A stretch of 49,679 nucleotides of DNA from CAIKZJ01 sp964626015 (GTDB lineage Bacteria; Bacteroidota; Ignavibacteria; Tepidaquicellales; Tepidaquicellaceae), in the NCBI GenBank assembly GCA_964626015.1, contig CAZVCC010000022.1, forward strand, positions 1 through 49,679, written 5' to 3'. The translations under genes and the position numbers were made by a program. Below, piece by piece: positions 33,923-43,430 of this stretch (its first letter is position 1; every line of letters begins with the position of its first letter). The notes below the pieces were generated by a model. It ran no database searches. It saw only the letters and a program-made list of their open reading frames with translations, and was not told where the DNA came from.

Positions 33923-35329
33923 ATGGATATCAGGGAAGAAACAAATAATAAAAAGAAAATAAAGGTTGCCAATATTTCATTACTGGCAGCAGTTTTTATC
34001 GTGATTATTAAATCTCTTGCAAGTTATTTTAGCGGGAGCATAGGTGTTTTATCTGAACTGTTTCATTCGTCAACTGACCTGATAGCAACTTTTGCCACTA
34101 TATTATCCATTAGATATGCTACAAAACCCCCCGACAAAGACCATCACTACGGACACGAAAAGATTGAAAGCTTCTCTGCTTTATTCCAGGTTTTTATTCT
34201 TGTATTGATGTGCGCGTACTTAATTTATGAATCTATAGACAGAATCATCTCTCCCGTTTCGATTAAGCTTAACATTTTTGTTTTCCTTGCAATTCTTATC
34301 TGCATTTTCATCGATATCCAGCGTTCAAGGGCATTAATGAAAATCGCAAAAGAAACTAATTCTCAGGCACTGGAAGCAGATTCAATTCATTTTTCGTCCG
34401 ATATATTAAGCTCCGTTGTGGTTTTGCTTGGAATGATATTTAGTTATTTCGAATGGTCGTCTCTTGCAGACCCGATAAGTGCTTTGATTGTTTCTGTAAT
34501 AATTATTATTACTACACTCGGACTCTCGAAAAGAGCGATCGGCTCTCTTCTTGACAGAGTTCCTGACGGTATTGAAGAAAGTATTACAGAACATATTTCA
34601 TCAATTAAAGGAATAGAGGGAATTAAAAATATTCGAATTAGAGGAAGCGGCTCAAGAATTTTCGTTGATGCTGTTATTAAGATTGGAAGAACTAAATCGT
34701 TTTCCATGACACATGAGTTGATGGACCTTGCTGAAAAATCTGTTAAGAAAGCTTTCCCTAATGCTGATGTTGTTATTCATTCGGAACCTGTGGAAACTGA
34801 AAATGAAACCCTTAATGAAAAAATAAGAATCATTGTTACGGATTCGGGATTTAAGTGCCACGATATATTCTCACATAGGATTGACGGCGATATTTTTAGT
34901 GAGTTGCATGTTGAAATTGAAAATACAAATGACTTAATAAAAGCTCACGACATAATATCGAACCTTGAAAATTCTATACTTGAAAAAATTCCGGTTATTA
35001 AAAAAGTAAAAATCCATCTGGATGAGCCGAGTGAAATTCTATTTGATACAATTGATATTACCGAAACATCTAATGACCTTATTGATAACGTTAGAAGAAT
35101 TCTCGACAGAGAAGAAAAGATAGCTGATTATGGTGATATCAAAGTGATGAATTCTGCTGGAAAGTTAAGAATATCTCTAAGTTGTTCCTTCATTAGCAAA
35201 TATTCGTTCGAGGAGGTTCACGAAGTTGTTACTATCCTCGAAAGCAAAATATTTTTGCACGTTAAAGAATTGTACCCTAACCTGAGTAATGTTATTATTC
35301 ACTCTGAACCATCTAAAAATAATGTATGA
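33923..35329 (+). CDS. Cation diffusion facilitator with extended cytoplasmic tail
   Basis: The product is 468 aa, much longer than the usual 290-310. The membrane part (about 1-205) has six helices with metal ligands in ELFHSSTD (helix 2, H-x3-D type), DHHYGHEKIES and IHFSSD (helix 5, H-x3-D). A standard ZT_dimer domain follows (about 210-290: IEESITEHISSIKGIEGIKN, FVDAVIKIG, ADVVIHSEP). Two further similar units seem to follow (about 300-375 with VKIHLDEP, and 385-465 with NVIIHSEP). It exports divalent metals such as Zn, Fe or Co by proton exchange. Its gene overlaps the next by 4 bp. Confidence 0.9.
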   Translation: MDIREETNNKKKIKVANISLLAAVFIVIIKSLASYFSGSIGVLSELFHSSTDLIATFATILSIRYATKPPDKDHHYGHEKIESFSALFQVFILVLMCAYLIYESIDRIISPVSIKLNIFVFLAILICIFIDIQRSRALMKIAKETNSQALEADSIHFSSDILSSVVVLLGMIFSYFEWSSLADPISALIVSVIIIITTLGLSKRAIGSLLDRVPDGIEESITEHISSIKGIEGIKNIRIRGSGSRIFVDAVIKIGRTKSFSMTHELMDLAEKSVKKAFPNADVVIHSEPVETENETLNEKIRIIVTDSGFKCHDIFSHRIDGDIFSELHVEIENTNDLIKAHDIISNLENSILEKIPVIKKVKIHLDEPSEILFDTIDITETSNDLIDNVRRILDREEKIADYGDIKVMNSAGKLRISLSCSFISKYSFEEVHEVVTILESKIFLHVKELYPNLSNVIIHSEPSKNNV

Positions 35330-36324
35330 ATGAAATAAAGGTTGGAATTGTTGGCTGCGGACATCTTGGTAAGCTGCATATAAAAAACATAAAAGATATT
35401 GAATCTGAAAACCATAATGTAAAGGTCGTTGGTCTTTACGATACAAATAAAAAAGAATCGGATTCATTGGCTGAAATACATAAAATTAAATCATTTTCCA
35501 CTTTAAATGAATTGCTCGATTCTATAAATGCTGTGTTTATAGTTACACCAACTACAACACATTTTAAAATTGCAAAGGAATGTATTAAAAGGAATATTCA
35601 TACTTTCATAGAAAAACCCGTTACTGAAACTCTGGATGAAGCTGAAGAACTTGAATCACTTATGACAGGGAATACGATTGTTCAGGTGGGTCACATCGAA
35701 AGGTTCAATCCTGCGATATTAGCCGTCGAAAAGTACAATATTCTGCCCCTTTTTATTGAATGCCACAGGCTGTCTCAATTCAATCCTAGAGGTACTGATG
35801 TTTCAGTAGTGAAGGACCTGATGATCCACGATATTGATATAATTCTTAATTTAGTGAAATCAAAGGTTGAAACCATCGATGCTAATGGTGTCGGAGTACT
35901 TACTGATACAGTTGATATTGCAAATACCAGAATTGTGTTTGAGAACGGTTGTGTAGCCAATATAACCTCCTCGCGTATTTCTCTTAAGAAAATGAGAAAA
36001 ATGAGAATCTTCCAGCGGAATGCGTATATTTCAATCGATTTCCTTAATAACACTTCTGAAGTATTCAGACTTTCTGAAAATTCAGAAACAAACGTATTTT
36101 CTGTACCTGTTAATATGAACGGAAAAGAATATAAAATAACCTATGATAAACCATTAGTTAATACTTTAAATGCAATGAAGTATGAAGAAGAACTTTTTTT
36201 CAGAAGTATAATTGAGAATAAAAATCCAGTAGTGTCTTTAACGGACGGAAAGGAAGCAATTCGAATAGCAAATGAAATATTAAATAAAATAGAAACTAAC
36301 AGGAGCTTGTATAAATTTGATTAA
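35326..36324 (+). CDS. Gfo/Idh/MocA-family oxidoreductase
   Basis: The product is 332 aa. The Rossmann start IKVGIVGCGHLGKLHIKNIK and the lysine in HTFIEKPVTETLDEAEEL (EKP motif) place it in the family, with the dimerisation domain from about 125 (VGHIERFNPAI, VVKDLMIHDIDIIL). It reduces or oxidises a sugar-type substrate with NAD(P), but the substrate is unknown. It overlaps the CDF gene by 4 bp (ATGA) and the nucleotidyltransferase gene by 8 bp. Confidence 0.88.
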   Translation: MNEIKVGIVGCGHLGKLHIKNIKDIESENHNVKVVGLYDTNKKESDSLAEIHKIKSFSTLNELLDSINAVFIVTPTTTHFKIAKECIKRNIHTFIEKPVTETLDEAEELESLMTGNTIVQVGHIERFNPAILAVEKYNILPLFIECHRLSQFNPRGTDVSVVKDLMIHDIDIILNLVKSKVETIDANGVGVLTDTVDIANTRIVFENGCVANITSSRISLKKMRKMRIFQRNAYISIDFLNNTSEVFRLSENSETNVFSVPVNMNGKEYKITYDKPLVNTLNAMKYEEELFFRSIIENKNPVVSLTDGKEAIRIANEILNKIETNRSLYKFD

Positions 36325-37753
36325 TCTGTTTCAAGAATCTGAGTTTAATACAGGAATTATTAAGGAACTATCTGACTTCACCATTAATTCAAAGTCGGAA
36401 GCATACATTGTTGGAGGTTATGTCAGAGATTATCTTCTGAACACGTACAAAGATGATATTGATATAGACGTAATGGTCATTGGTGATGCCGTTAAATTTG
36501 CTGAAAAATTCGCAAAGGTGAAACAAAGTAAATTGACCGCAGTTTACAAGAATTTCGGCACTGCTTTGCTTCAGCTGAATGATTTTAAAATAGAATTTGC
36601 ATCATCAAGAATTGAAAGCTATCATAGAAATTCGAGAAAACCCAGTGTTGAGTTTGGATCTCTTGAAGAAGACCTTTCAAGAAGAGATTTCACGATTAAT
36701 GCTCTTGCAGTTGATTTACGAAATCCTGTTGGCATTATCGACAACTATAATGGAATCGATGACCTTAAAAGCAAAATGATTCGCACTCCTCTCGAACCCG
36801 ATAAAACTTTCTTCGACGACCCGCTGAGAATTATGAGGGCTTTCAGGTTCGCCTCTAAGTTAAACTTTGCTATTGACCACGTTACATTAAGTTCAATATC
36901 TGTAAACTGTCAAAGGCTGAAAGAAGACGAGGTGGTTTCTCAGGAAAGAATATCAAATGAGTTTTTACTTATTCTGCAGTCGCCAAAACCTTCAATAGGT
37001 TTGAACCTAATGTACCTTACAGGCGCAATGGACGTAATATTCCCGGAAATTTCTAAAATGGCAGGTATCGAACAAAGAAAGGACTATCATCACAAAGATG
37101 TCTTTTATCATACACTGGAAGTGGTTGATAATATTGCTGATTTGACAGATGACGTGTGGTTACGATTCGCAGCTCTCGTTCATGATATAGCAAAACCAAA
37201 AACAAAGAAATTTGTCGATGGCATAGGCTGGACTTTCCATGGTCATGAGGAACTGGGTGCAAGAATGATGAAAAAGATTTTCGAGCGTATGCGCTTCCCA
37301 AAAGACAGACTCGAATATGTGGAGAAACTAATTCGTTTACATCTGAGACCTGCTGCACTCGCTAATCAGGACGCAACAGATTCAGCAATCAGACGCCTCG
37401 CTGCTGAAGCTGGAAATGAGTTAATTGATTTGTTTAAGCTCTGCAGGGCGGATATAACTTCAAAAAACTTGCAGAAAGTAAAAAGATATGCAAGTAATTT
37501 TAATTTTGTTGAAAAACGAATAATTGAAGTTCAGGAAAAAGATAATTTGCGAAATTTTCAGTCCCCTGTCAGGGGTGAAGAAATAATGTCTATCTGCCAA
37601 ATAGAGCCCTCAAAACTTGTTGGAATGTTAAAGAAAAAGATTGAAGACGCTATTCTTGATGGAGTAATACCAAACGAATACAACGCTGCACTTGAATACC
37701 TTTATCTGGTTAAAGACGAAATAATTTTTAATTATACAAGGAAAATTAAATAA
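36317..37753 (+). CDS. tRNA CCA-adding/poly(A) polymerase-type nucleotidyltransferase with HD domain
   Basis: The product is 478 aa. The class II nucleotidyltransferase head has VGGYVRDYLLN (about 31-41) and DDIDIDVMVIGDA, then RRDFTINALA and the RNA-binding neck (FFDDPLRIMRAFRFA). The HD phosphohydrolase domain has KDYHHKDVFYHTLEVVDN and LVHDIAKPKTKKF (about 255-300). It is probably the CCA-adding enzyme or one half of a split system; A-versus-CC specificity cannot be read by eye. The start is a TTG overlapping the previous stop, with no better in-frame ATG nearby. Confidence 0.9.
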   Translation: MINLFQESEFNTGIIKELSDFTINSKSEAYIVGGYVRDYLLNTYKDDIDIDVMVIGDAVKFAEKFAKVKQSKLTAVYKNFGTALLQLNDFKIEFASSRIESYHRNSRKPSVEFGSLEEDLSRRDFTINALAVDLRNPVGIIDNYNGIDDLKSKMIRTPLEPDKTFFDDPLRIMRAFRFASKLNFAIDHVTLSSISVNCQRLKEDEVVSQERISNEFLLILQSPKPSIGLNLMYLTGAMDVIFPEISKMAGIEQRKDYHHKDVFYHTLEVVDNIADLTDDVWLRFAALVHDIAKPKTKKFVDGIGWTFHGHEELGARMMKKIFERMRFPKDRLEYVEKLIRLHLRPAALANQDATDSAIRRLAAEAGNELIDLFKLCRADITSKNLQKVKRYASNFNFVEKRIIEVQEKDNLRNFQSPVRGEEIMSICQIEPSKLVGMLKKKIEDAILDGVIPNEYNAALEYLYLVKDEIIFNYTRKIK

Positions 37754-37800
37754 TAAATACGCTGATGATAAAACACCTGCGTTCAATTCAACATTGAATT

Positions 37801-38844
37801 CTACATTAACTTTTTAAACAATCCAAGTATTCCTTGTTTCCATGCGATTCTGTGCGTAACTCCTGTTCCCTGCTGTATATTATGCTTGTTGTCCAGATAC
37901 CATTGATACGAACGTATCAAAGCTTCAGCGTTTGAATATTTTGGATTCCAACCAAGTACTTTTTGTGCCTTCTCAATCGATACAAATGAATCAGTATCCG
38001 CAGTTCCGTATATCCATTTGTACAACGGTGAAAGATTTAATATCTCAAAGAATCTTAATACTGGTTTTATTAACCAGGCAGGTGTGCCCATTACTCTCGA
38101 ACCGGATTTGGCGTATTCGCACATTGCTCCAACGTCTTCTTTTACAGTCTTAAATTCTTTCGCACCTACATTGAAAGTATCATTGATTTTTTCCTTGGGA
38201 AGTGTCGCGGCAAGATTAATCGCATCAACAAGGTCATCAACTTCAAACAACTGGTACCTGTTGCTGCCGTTTCCGATTATTGGAATCTTTACACCCGATT
38301 CAACCCAATCGTACAATATCTGAAATACACCCAGTCTTGCCGTTCCTATAAAACTCTTCGGTCGCAATATACAAATTGTAAGTCCTTTCTCTCTGTACTC
38401 CTCGCAAATTTCTTCTGCCATAATCTTGCTCTTTCCGTAAGGTCCTACACCAATTCTTGGATGCGTTTCAAATAGCGGATGCTCTTTTGGTACACCATAA
38501 ACCGAAGTCGAAGAAATAAATATAAGTCTCTCAACACTATTTTTTAAACATGCCTCGCATACAATTCGCATACCCTCAACATTTGTCTCAAAAATATCTT
38601 TCTTCTTCCAAAGAGGCAGTGCGGCGGCACAATGTACCACCACTTTGGCATCCTTCATCATCTCATCCATCTGCGATTGTACTCTTACATCTCCGTATAC
38701 AAGTTTGATTTCTGGATTATAGTCATCTTTTGGAAAATCAGCTATATCAAAAAAAACAGATTCGCCGTAATTAGTAATTTCGTTTATCTTTGTTCCTATG
38801 TGGTAACCAAGAAATCCCGCACCACCCGTAACAACTACTTTCAT
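37801..38844 (-). CDS. NAD-dependent epimerase/dehydratase (extended SDR)
   Basis: The product is 347 aa. KVVVTGGAGFLGYHIGTKIN is the NAD-binding loop, SSTSVYGVPKEHPLFETHPR and YGKSKIMAEE give the catalytic Tyr and Lys (YxxxK), and the C-terminal part holds a substrate cap. Typical substrates are nucleotide sugars or sterol-like compounds. It is the last of the anmK-SDR-epimerase set on the minus strand, starting 20 bp after the SDR stop. Confidence 0.88.
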   Translation of the reverse strand: MKVVVTGGAGFLGYHIGTKINEITNYGESVFFDIADFPKDDYNPEIKLVYGDVRVQSQMDEMMKDAKVVVHCAAALPLWKKKDIFETNVEGMRIVCEACLKNSVERLIFISSTSVYGVPKEHPLFETHPRIGVGPYGKSKIMAEEICEEYREKGLTICILRPKSFIGTARLGVFQILYDWVESGVKIPIIGNGSNRYQLFEVDDLVDAINLAATLPKEKINDTFNVGAKEFKTVKEDVGAMCEYAKSGSRVMGTPAWLIKPVLRFFEILNLSPLYKWIYGTADTDSFVSIEKAQKVLGWNPKYSNAEALIRSYQWYLDNKHNIQQGTGVTHRIAWKQGILGLFKKLM

Positions 38845-38864
38845 ATTTTACTTATTATTTTAAT

Positions 38865-39575
38865 TTATTGATTTCCTATTTTAATTATTGTTGGTTTTTC
38901 GTTTTGCGTGAGATCAAATATTATCTCAGCTATCGCCTCAGGTCTAACCCACGTTTTAATCTCTTCTTCGCTTCCCCACTCTCTGTTAGCAGGTGTATCA
39001 ATAGTTGTCGGTATGATAGCATTACACCTGATATCTGAATCATTATTTTCAATATTTATTGTCTCCATCAAATCTAATACCGCCGACTTTGATACAGAAT
39101 AAGAAAGCCTCCCCGGCATAGGATTCCTTGCTGCAAGAGATGCTATTGAAACGATTCTTCCGTATTTATTTTCTTTCATAACTTTAAGTACTTCCCTTGA
39201 GAAATAAAAAGTCGACTTGAAATTCAGATTAAACCACGTATCAAATTCAGCCGTTTCAAACTTTGTTACATCTATAAATTTGTGAAATCCTCCTACCGTA
39301 TTAACAAGCATATCAATCCCGCCCTTTTCAAGTGCAGAAACCTTTTCTACAAATTCTTTTACTGAGTTCTCGTTTGTCGCATCACATTCAAACGCATAAA
39401 TTTTCCGTAATGCAAAATCGGAACTTTTGTCCTTTGAACTGTCAAACAAATCAGCAAATTTTCTTAAAGACGTTACAGGTACATATACTTTCCAGCCCTC
39501 CAATGCAAATTTATCCGTAACAAACCTGCCAAGCGCTCCTGTTCCTCCTGTAATTATTACTACTTTTTCTTTCAT
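38865..39575 (-). CDS. Short-chain dehydrogenase/reductase
   Basis: The product is 236 aa. VVIITGGTGALGRFVTDKFA is the TGxxxGxG cofactor motif, NTVGGF an unusual form of the NAG motif, and SYSVSKSAVLDLMETINIE holds the YxxxK pair. Substrate is unknown. It starts 7 bp after anmK, and the next gene is also an NAD-type protein. Confidence 0.88.
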   Translation of the reverse strand: MKEKVVIITGGTGALGRFVTDKFALEGWKVYVPVTSLRKFADLFDSSKDKSSDFALRKIYAFECDATNENSVKEFVEKVSALEKGGIDMLVNTVGGFHKFIDVTKFETAEFDTWFNLNFKSTFYFSREVLKVMKENKYGRIVSIASLAARNPMPGRLSYSVSKSAVLDLMETINIENNDSDIRCNAIIPTTIDTPANREWGSEEEIKTWVRPEAIAEIIFDLTQNEKPTIIKIGNQ

Positions 39576-39582
39576 TATTAAA

Positions 39583-40764
39583 TTATGCTAAGCAAATCTT
39601 ACCTAAAACTACATTCTTTTTTGCGCCGGTTACAGATTTTAAATTTGTACAATTCATATTCATAGTTTCATGTGCCAGTAATGCAAAAAGAACCGCCTCT
39701 TTGTTCGACGCTGTTATTCCTGAATTCGAGACTCTTTTCACCACCGCATCATTATTATATTTTCTTAATCCGTTTATAATAATCGTATTATTTGCACCGC
39801 CTCCGCTTACATGTAGTTCGAATCTATTCTTTAACTTTATATACTTCTTTATGCTCTCAGATACCGAAAGTGCGGTATATTCTGTAAAAGTTCTCAATAT
39901 GTCTTCGTGTCTTACTTTCTTGTTTTTCTGAATTATATTTTCTATAAAATAGGAATTGTAATATTCTCTGCCCGTAGATTTTGGAGGCTTCATCTTAAAG
40001 TAAGCGTCTGCATTTTTAATGTCGTTGAGAACTTTTTCGCTAATTATCCCTCTCTTGGAAATATTACAATCCTTATCATATTCTTTCCCGTAAAATTTCT
40101 TCGTTAAAAAATCAATCATCATGTTTCCGGGACCGGTGTCAAATGCTATTACATCACCGAAATCACATCTCACGGGCAAATACGTAAGATTCGAAATTCC
40201 TCCAATATTTAATACAATCCTATCTATTGATTTACTTCTGAATAAAACGAAGTCAAGATATGGTACAAGAGGTGCACCGCTTCCCATCACTCCGACGTCT
40301 GCAGTCCTGAAATCACCGATAGTTGTTTTTCCGGTATCATTAGCTATTACTGAAGGATCTCCAACCTGTAATGTCGATTTGTACCTTATATTTCCGAACT
40401 TTTCTGTTATTGGTAAATGATGTATAGTTTGTCCGTGTGAACCTATAACATCTATTTTATCAATATTAATCTTGTTATTCTTTATGAACCTATTTATGCA
40501 TTTTGCATAAAACTTCCCAAGTAAAAAGTTTAATCTGCAAACATCGTCAACGCGACCTGTTTCTATCGAACTCACCTTTAAAACATATTTCCTGATTTCA
40601 GCGGGTATTCTGTACTCGTTATAGTTTAAAACATCTATCTCTACATTTTCACCGCTGCCCCTGAATCTTGCAAGAACAACATCAACAGCATCTACTGATG
40701 TGCCCGAAAGTGCACCAATTATTATCCTATCCGGTTTATTAAGTATCCTCTGAAATTTATTCAT
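39583..40764 (-). CDS. anmK: Anhydro-N-acetylmuramic acid kinase
   Basis: The product is 393 aa. IGALSGTSVDAVDVVLARF, IGSHGQTIHHLP, NIGGISNLTYLP and FDTGPGNMMIDFLTKK match AnmK. It cleaves and phosphorylates 1,6-anhydro-MurNAc to MurNAc-6-phosphate in peptidoglycan recycling. The N-terminal MNKFQRILNKPDRII lacks a signal peptide, so it is cytoplasmic. It heads the minus-strand operon with two NAD-dependent proteins whose relation to recycling is unknown. Confidence 0.95.
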   Translation of the reverse strand: MNKFQRILNKPDRIIIGALSGTSVDAVDVVLARFRGSGENVEIDVLNYNEYRIPAEIRKYVLKVSSIETGRVDDVCRLNFLLGKFYAKCINRFIKNNKINIDKIDVIGSHGQTIHHLPITEKFGNIRYKSTLQVGDPSVIANDTGKTTIGDFRTADVGVMGSGAPLVPYLDFVLFRSKSIDRIVLNIGGISNLTYLPVRCDFGDVIAFDTGPGNMMIDFLTKKFYGKEYDKDCNISKRGIISEKVLNDIKNADAYFKMKPPKSTGREYYNSYFIENIIQKNKKVRHEDILRTFTEYTALSVSESIKKYIKLKNRFELHVSGGGANNTIIINGLRKYNNDAVVKRVSNSGITASNKEAVLFALLAHETMNMNCTNLKSVTGAKKNVVLGKICLA

Positions 40765-41009
40765 AAACAGTACAAATATACTCTTTATAAAAACTATTTT
40801 CTATGAGTATCGGTTCACGTAACTTCCTGAAATAATGCTGTATTGTCATGAACCATCATCATTTTTTATCTGCTGATGATACAGACATCTTATATTTAAA
40901 ACCTTAATCACTCACTCCCTGATTCATTATTTTCTTATCTCATCAACCAAATGAATTTCACTTTTATTATATTAGAGATATATTGTATAAAAAATTTTAT
41001 AATAATGCG

Positions 41010-42266
41010 ATGAACATTACTTTTGGTAGATTCTCCGATACATTCAAACCGAAAGATAAGATAAACCTGTGGAATGAGTGTGAAAAGTTGTACAATGAAA
41101 AGAAATATTTTGAATCCTACAAACTATTCTTCGATTACTTAAAAAATTCAGACTCGACAAACGTTTTCTATTCCATTGATAACGGATTCTTTAAGTTTCA
41201 GCTTATTCAGGGTTCGAAAGAGATACGCGGTTTTTTCGACGGAGTGAAAATATCCGCTATTTCTGTAATTGCCGGATTTGATAATCCGAATGTTGCTGTG
41301 TTTAGAAGATTGATGGAAATGAATTATACCCTATACTATTGCAGGTATGCCGTAAAAGATAATAAAATAGTAATTAAATATGATTCAAATGTTCTTAACT
41401 GTTCGCCTAATAAATTCTATTATGGACTGCATGAGCTTGCTGTAAGGGCTGATAGACAGGATGATACTTTAATATCGGAATTTAAAACTCTGAAAGATGT
41501 CGAATCTAAATCAATTCCCTACTCTAATGCGCAGCTTGATACTATGAAGAAATACTATAGAAAATGGATTAATGATGTTCTTGAAAAAGTTTCGGGTTTG
41601 AATAAAGAACAGTATTCAGGTGGAATTTCTTACATTTACTTGAACGTTCTTTACAGGATTGATTACCTTCTCACTCCTCAGGGCATCGTTCTAAATGAGA
41701 TTCAAAAAATGTCATGGACTTATTTCAACGATAAGGAGTCACCACTGCTACAGAAACTGGATTCCCTCGGCGAAGACCTAAAAAAGATTAAAGAATATGA
41801 TGACGAAAAACTCGAAAGAAATTTCTATAGTGTGATTTCTACTTTTGGAACAGCTCCTCCCGCACCGAAACAATCAGTTGATGATTCTATAAATAATAAC
41901 ATTCAGAATATTAAATGGTATATCGACAACAATAATCCCGATATCGCCCTGAATATTCTTGAATATATTGCCGGCTATTGTCTGTTCTCATACGGGCTTT
42001 ATAAGTCTTTGTACAAAATTCTAGGGTTAATCATTGAAATAATTAATCATGATTATGTCTCTGATATCGGAATAGATAATAATCTGGTATTAAACGGCGT
42101 CGTAAATAAAGATTATGTTGTTGATAAAATTAACGGGTTTCTCGGCATTGATAAAGAAGAGTATCCAGAACTTAAAATGGATTTTGAATACATAAAGTTT
42201 GACTCAATTCTGAATTTTGTTAAAACCGCTCTTGAGGAAATTAGTAAATTAAATTATAAAAACTGA
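41010..42266 (+). CDS. YbjN-like/TPR-like protein of unknown function
   Basis: The ATG at 41010 gives 418 aa (MNITFGRFSDTFKPKDK); a TTG at 40983 would add 9 residues. No signal peptide or membrane segment. Residues about 15-40 (WNECEKLYNEKKYFESYKLF) look like one TPR helix pair, followed by a mixed alpha-beta region similar to the YbjN sensory-transduction-like fold (about 45-160: FQLIQGSKEIRGFFDGVKIS, EMNYTLYYCRYAVKDNKIVI). A helical C-terminal half follows (about 215-418). The protease gene starts 1 bp after its stop, so the two products probably work together. The family call is moderate. Confidence 0.65.
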   Translation: MNITFGRFSDTFKPKDKINLWNECEKLYNEKKYFESYKLFFDYLKNSDSTNVFYSIDNGFFKFQLIQGSKEIRGFFDGVKISAISVIAGFDNPNVAVFRRLMEMNYTLYYCRYAVKDNKIVIKYDSNVLNCSPNKFYYGLHELAVRADRQDDTLISEFKTLKDVESKSIPYSNAQLDTMKKYYRKWINDVLEKVSGLNKEQYSGGISYIYLNVLYRIDYLLTPQGIVLNEIQKMSWTYFNDKESPLLQKLDSLGEDLKKIKEYDDEKLERNFYSVISTFGTAPPAPKQSVDDSINNNIQNIKWYIDNNNPDIALNILEYIAGYCLFSYGLYKSLYKILGLIIEIINHDYVSDIGIDNNLVLNGVVNKDYVVDKINGFLGIDKEEYPELKMDFEYIKFDSILNFVKTALEEISKLNYKN

Positions 42267-42267
42267 G

Positions 42268-43368
42268 ATGCATACACAGGAAATTATTGAAAATTATAAA
42301 TCTGTTATAGTACAAATTGCTACTTCCTTCGGTACAGGTACAGGATTTTATGTTAAAGACTTTAATTTAATCGTTACTAACGACCACGTCGTTAAAGAAA
42401 GCTCTGAAGCTGTAATTAGTGGTACAAAAATTCCAAAAGCTTCCATGTCCGTTCTGTTCTATGACCAGAAATTTGACCTCGCTTTTATTAAGGTCCCTGA
42501 TGGACTGAACCTTCCCGATAGAAAAATAGCCAGCTCCCCTGTTCATGACGGCGACAGAGTCATTGCTATAGGGCATCCTTATGGTCTTAAGTATTCCGCT
42601 ACCGAAGGTATAGTCTCAAAAGCAAAACGAATTCAAAATGGTTTAAATTATATTCAGATAGATGCGGCTATTAATCCCGGTAACAGCGGCGGTCCTCTCG
42701 TTAATACAAAAGGAGAAATTATTGGGGTTAACACTTTTATAATTGCAGGCGGGGATAATCTCGGCTTTGCCCTTCCTTCTGAGTACCTTCTCGAATCTTT
42801 GAACGAATATCAACCTTTTCACGGACAATATGCAGTTAAATGTAAATCCTGTGAGAATGTCATCACATCCGAAAAAATAGAAAATGATTATTGTCCCGAA
42901 TGCGGAGCAAAAATTATTATTCCTCAGCTGAAGAAAGAATCTGAATATAAACCTGCAGGTGCTTCTCAAACTGTGGAAACAATTCTCGAAGCTCTCGGTA
43001 AGGATGTTAAGCTCTCTCGGCGTGGACAGGATCGCTGGGAAGTTGAAGAAGGCTCGGCTAAAATTATTATTTCCTACTCTCCGGCGGGTTTCATAATCGG
43101 CGATGCTTTTATCTGCAGACTGCCCAAGAAGAATATTTCGTCCATTTATGAATATCTCCTTAAAGAAAATTATGAACTCGAAAATGTTTTCTTTGGTGTC
43201 AACAATCAGGATATAGTTCTGACTTTGATGATTTACGACCACTATCTTACTTTTGAATCTGGTCTCGAAAGTTTTAAGTCTTTGCTGAAAAAAGCTGACT
43301 ATTACGATAATTATCTTGTTGAAAACTTCGGAGCTTTACCAAGAATTGATGATGAAGAAATTGATTAA
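42268..43368 (+). CDS. Trypsin-like serine protease with zinc ribbon and YbjN-like tail
   Basis: The product is 366 aa and has no signal peptide, so it is likely cytoplasmic, unlike HtrA. The triad is visible: His in VTNDHVVKESSE, Asp in KFDLAFIKVPDG and Ser in INPGNSGGPLVNTKGEIIGV. Then a zinc ribbon C-x2-C...C-x2-C (about 190-214: CKSCENV and YCPECGAKI). The C-terminal domain (about 230-345) resembles YbjN (RWEVEEGSAKIIISYSPAGF, YELENVFFGVNNQDIVLTLM). This is a protease paired with, and fused to, the domain type of its neighbour. Substrate unknown. Confidence 0.85.
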   Translation: MHTQEIIENYKSVIVQIATSFGTGTGFYVKDFNLIVTNDHVVKESSEAVISGTKIPKASMSVLFYDQKFDLAFIKVPDGLNLPDRKIASSPVHDGDRVIAIGHPYGLKYSATEGIVSKAKRIQNGLNYIQIDAAINPGNSGGPLVNTKGEIIGVNTFIIAGGDNLGFALPSEYLLESLNEYQPFHGQYAVKCKSCENVITSEKIENDYCPECGAKIIIPQLKKESEYKPAGASQTVETILEALGKDVKLSRRGQDRWEVEEGSAKIIISYSPAGFIIGDAFICRLPKKNISSIYEYLLKENYELENVFFGVNNQDIVLTLMIYDHYLTFESGLESFKSLLKKADYYDNYLVENFGALPRIDDEEID

Positions 43369-43430
43369 TAAATAAATTTTATATAATTATTATATTGTTT
43401 AAATTATCGTTTCTGTAAACAAATTTTATT

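Noticed and set aside
42643..43242. 199-codon minus-strand frame opposite the protease gene
   Set aside because: It is long but antisense to a gene with a full catalytic triad and zinc ribbon, and its translation has no domain.
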